Source: Anisus vortex
Lineage: Eukaryota; Mollusca; Gastropoda; Planorbidae
Reading direction: 5' to 3'
Length of the DNA: 64,000 nucleotides
NCBI GenBank assembly: GCA_949126835.1
Contig: OX421498.1
Location: 38,741,118 to 38,805,117 of the forward strand
Both the position numbers and the translations under genes were made by a program. Below are positions 62,063-64,000 of the stretch, piece after piece; position 1 is the first letter of the stretch; every line of letters begins with the position of its first letter. Below the pieces are notes generated by a model. That model made no database searches. It was not told the origin of the DNA and saw nothing but the letters and a program-made list of their open reading frames with translations.

Positions 62063-62205
62063 CAGCTCAACCATCTAATAAACTACAACAGACAATTGCA
62101 GCTCAACCATCTAAAAAACTACAACAGACGATTGCAGCTCAACCATCTAAAAAACTACAACAGACGATTGCAGCTCAACCATCTACAAAACTACAGCAGA
62201 CGATT
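62062..62205. repeat. 36-bp tandem repeat, 4 copies
   Basis: Unit GCAGCTCAACCATCTAAAAA plus ACTACAACAGACGATT. It starts inside the SINE-A head (GCAGCTCAACC), so it probably arose from it. Confidence 0.9.
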
Positions 62206-63519
62206 GTTTCCCATTGGCTATAATTTTGAAAAAGAATAGCTGATTCCATCTCAAATTACATTTTTTTTTAAAGTCACTGTTTTTATGAGGCTGAGATTAG
62301 AACTGGGTACTATTGTGAGAAAGCCATGGGCATCTGTTCTATATAATGAGCTAGTGCAGAAGGAAAGGAATTAAGTGTTACCCAAAGCTGTTTGCTATTT
62401 CCCAGTAAACCTTTAAATTAGAAGAAGAATAAAAGAAAAACGGCCCTTTTCCCCAAGAATAACTATTAATTTAAACTTCTAACACCAGAGAAAAACAGGA
62501 GATTGAAATCTCATACGTTCACATGATATCAGCCGTTCACATGATAAGTTCACATGATATCAGCCGTGATTGAAGTACTAAAGGGTTAGATGGCTTTTGC
62601 TAAACAAGGACACACTGATGGTTTTTGCTAAACAACGACACGCTGGCTAGATCTGGATTACCAAAATCTACCACTCTAACCCTGCTAGAGCCCACCATTT
62701 GGATACGTGTAATGTGGACAGGAATTACAATACTTCATAATATATTTTTTCAAAAGCAGTTTCTGTTGATCAGTAAGGTGACCCTAACGGTTTGAAAAAC
62801 TAAAGGGACCCCTGGGCTCAAGCGCTAGAAAAAACAAAAAAAAAAACAACAACAACAACACTGTTTATTTCGTGACTTCTTAGCAAACAGTGCGGCAATG
62901 ATGTCATTTAAAATCAAAAAGTCTAAACCAGTTTTCAACTAGCACTCTGTCGGTTTATTTTAACCAGTTTTTTTTAAATCTTCAAGTTTGATGAAACTGG
63001 TGGCAGAGCACAAAGAAATGAAACGCGATATACCACACCTCCTACCTCCCCTCCCCCATGGGGCCTCCCCTCCTTATCCCAACAACTGTGAACCCGCAGT
63101 AAGCTTGTAATGCGCCTCCAGAACGGAACTATCGCCCAATATGTCAAGAAATCAAGTCTTTGTTCTCCGCCCTATTATCTATATTTATAGAACAAAAAAG
63201 GTATTTCCTGAACATGTCAGACCAAAAACAAAAAACGTATGAATGGAGATAAAAAAAAAAGATAAATAGTTTGTGGAATATCCAATCTTTGTCTACAGCA
63301 AAAAGAAACGGAAAAATATACATCCTAAATACGGACCCTGCGTACGTGTATACATTGACGACGAGAGAACGAATCACTTGGACTGCCATCATATGAATTA
63401 TGAATCATATAACGTAACCCGCATAACAAATCCACATGGGCGTGTCAGAACAGGTTTTCTTATTTACGTTTCCCTCCTTATGATTCCTTCATTTTGGTTT
63501 TGTTGAATAAAACTAGAAA

Positions 63520-63827
63520 CAGGACCGGCTCTAGGGTTTTTGACGCTCTAGGCGCAAACAAATTGTCCGTCCTCATTAAAGTGCCTTCGGCGGGGAGAAA
63601 CTGAGTAGAGTTAGGGCATACTTTCTTATTTTCTAAGACAACTTTAAAAAAATAAAAACTTCGCCTCTCATTACCTAGTAATTCGTCTTCCTTTACTAGT
63701 AGCGCGCAGAAGTACTAGACTGTAATCCAGTTTATATTTTTAAATCTCCAAATTTAAATTTAAAAAAACCCTCAATTTTGCGCCCTAGGCGGTCGCCTAG
63801 GTTGCCTATATGGATGAGCCGACCCTG
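63520..63827. mobile_element. 308-bp hAT MITE, perfect 8-bp TSD
   Basis: Ends CAGGACCGGCTC / GAGCCGACCCTG; ACTAGAAA duplicated at 63512-63519 and 63828-63835. Further inverted CGCCTAGG-type motifs inside both ends. Confidence 0.85.
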
Positions 63828-64000
63828 ACTAGAAACAAGGACCCCATGCGTAGATTTACACGGTCCGTCTGTGCCGTCATGTTCAATCAAACCACCACCA
63901 ACCTAAGTCCTACAGTCAGGTGGGTGGTGAATTACGTCACCATCTGCCATCATCATTAGCTCCCAGCCATCAATTATGGATGGAATTCAGGCGTGCGTAC

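Larger units (their letters stand above)
59969..64000. other. Region upstream of the first recognised liprin-beta exon
   Basis: Should contain or lead to 5' liprin-beta exons on the minus strand; none could be confirmed. Holds the 57-bp minisatellite, a SINE-A, a 36-bp repeat and a hAT MITE. Confidence 0.5.

Overview
This is an AT-rich eukaryotic nuclear window with intron-split genes on GT/AG boundaries, tRNA-derived SINEs, non-LTR retrotransposon fragments, many short hAT-type MITEs and several satellites. Gene content and repeat style suggest a mollusc, most likely a euthyneuran (pulmonate-type) gastropod. That is inference; no species-diagnostic gene is present. Every protein-coding gene I can support is on the minus strand. 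The long open frames on the plus strand are repeat artefacts or transposon debris.

Left part (about 1-32,640): a tandem pair of secreted, glycosidase-like genes. The upstream copy, 'paralog A' (32,637 to about 12,815), can be assembled completely: 18 exons, about 751 residues, signal peptide, and a (beta/alpha)8-type catalytic region resembling clan GH-D (GH36 / raffinose-synthase-like). Its last exon is duplicated downstream (14,791-15,028 and 12,910-13,162). Both versions have a phase-2 acceptor, a stop and a polyadenylation signal, so two C-termini are possible. The downstream copy, 'paralog B' (from 10,464 leftwards), has nine exons in the window with the same intron phases and nearly the same exon lengths, and runs off the left edge. 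A 50-bp satellite of about 21 copies fills the space between the two genes.

Middle (about 32,640-42,500): an AT-rich spacer with MITEs and transposase-like remnants, then a tandem-repeat block, then a long stretch that is probably the 3' UTR of the next gene.

Right part (42,507-59,968): the liprin-beta gene (PPFIBP1/2-type), minus strand. Eighteen coding exons (713 residues) cover the end of the coiled coil, the basic linker and all three SAM domains with the natural stop. The 5' exons lie beyond what I can recognise at the right edge. A candidate alternative first exon at 49,111-49,144 splices in phase to the exon before the SAM domains and would give a short, coiled-coil-free isoform of about 430 residues.

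Right edge (59,969-64,000): intronic or upstream DNA with a 57-bp minisatellite, a SINE, a 36-bp repeat and a hAT MITE with a perfect 8-bp target duplication. Transposons show several nested insertions: a hAT element inside a non-LTR ORF, one SINE inside another, and a MITE inside a mariner-like element.
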